Source: Bacteroidia bacterium (GTDB taxonomy: Bacteria > Bacteroidota > Bacteroidia > Bacteroidales > UBA12481). Taken from it: a stretch of DNA of 7,032 nt. Location: contig JAPLDV010000463.1 of assembly GCA_026391235.1 (NCBI GenBank), forward strand, positions 1-7,032, read 5' to 3'. The position numbers and the translations under genes are program-made. Below, piece by piece: positions 6,802 through 7,032 of this stretch (the stretch's first letter is position 1; each line of letters begins with the position of its first letter). The notes beneath the pieces are model-generated. The model worked only from the letters and a program-made list of their open reading frames with translations, was not told where the DNA came from and did not search any database.

Positions 6802-6862
6802 GAAATAGCGTATTAAGGTTTAATTTAAAAAACTAAAATACGCAAAAAATATGCTAATTGGT

Positions 6863-7032
6863 TAATATGCTAATATGCTAATAAAGAAAGCATTTACTTG
6901 AGGTTAGCTTTATCTGTTGAGGCTCTTTTCATACATAGAAACCAAATAGTATCAAAATGTACATTCATTCAGTACGTTTGTTTTATATACTGCATTAAAT
7001 TAACACATTAGCATATTAGCACATTAGCATAT
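6863..7032. repeat. Period-8 AT-rich repeats in inverted orientation at the right edge
   Basis: On the left, TAATATGC is repeated (6863-6870, 6871-6878, then TAAT). On the right, ACATTAGC/ATATTAGC octamers run from 7005 to the window end. The sets are inverted relative to each other: 6863-6882 pairs with 7007-7026 with one mismatch, including 15 exact bases (6868-6882 with 7007-7021). The 124 bases between them have no open frame of note. TTAGCAnATTAGC repeats are familiar in Bacteroidota intergenic DNA. The array is cut by the window end, so its full length is unknown. It lies in the upstream region of the PLP enzyme gene. Confidence 0.6.

Noticed and set aside
6802..6862. Bacteroidota promoter for the PLP gene on the minus strand (TATTTTAG at 6840-6833)
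   Set aside because: The -7 match is imperfect and no TTTG-like element sits at the right distance upstream; AT-rich sequence gives such matches by chance.
6863..7032. CRISPR array
   Set aside because: The repeats are 8-base units without regular unique spacers and there are no cas genes.

Overview
The window looks like a Bacteroidota chromosome fragment, probably Bacteroidales or a relative. This is inferred from moderately AT-rich DNA, secreted glycoside hydrolases of types common in that phylum, start codons without strong Shine-Dalgarno sequences, and intergenic DNA full of short hairpin and octamer repeats. No 16S rRNA or other taxonomic marker is present, so the assignment is an inference.

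Left half, plus strand (1-4616): a carbohydrate-degradation segment. It opens with the C-terminal 316 residues of a GH51-type alpha-L-arabinofuranosidase that carries a LamG-like beta-sandwich near its end. A gap of about 260 bp follows, holding a GC-rich REP-like hairpin and a possible promoter. Next is a secreted family 38 glycoside hydrolase (alpha-mannosidase type). As given, this gene is split into two frames: an exact 16-bp tandem duplication at 1977-2010 shifts the frame after codon 260 or so and stops translation at 2018-2020. Removing one 16-bp copy restores a continuous 1128-residue protein with a signal peptide, an N-terminal accessory domain, the GH38 catalytic domain and a C-terminal beta-sandwich region. 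Together the two genes suggest trimming of plant-type or glycoprotein-like glycans in the periplasm or at the cell surface.

Centre (4617-4746): a 130-bp convergent intergenic region packed with three different small repeats: a GGACGCA hairpin, three AAGTGAC units, and a CCCCGC-GAAA-GCGGGG hairpin that could act as a terminator.

Right half, minus strand (6801 down to 4747): a likely two-gene operon. The first gene is a Cys/Met-metabolism PLP enzyme resembling the plant methionine gamma-lyase clade; the second is a pirin (bicupin metalloprotein). They are 12 bp apart, and an 8-bp tandem duplication there has doubled the pirin start-codon region.

Right edge (6802-7032): AT-rich non-coding DNA with period-8 repeats in inverted orientation around a central stretch of about 124 bp. 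I see no gene there. The most notable observation is the 16-bp duplication that breaks, or possibly switches, the GH38 gene. I found no convincing new multi-gene system.
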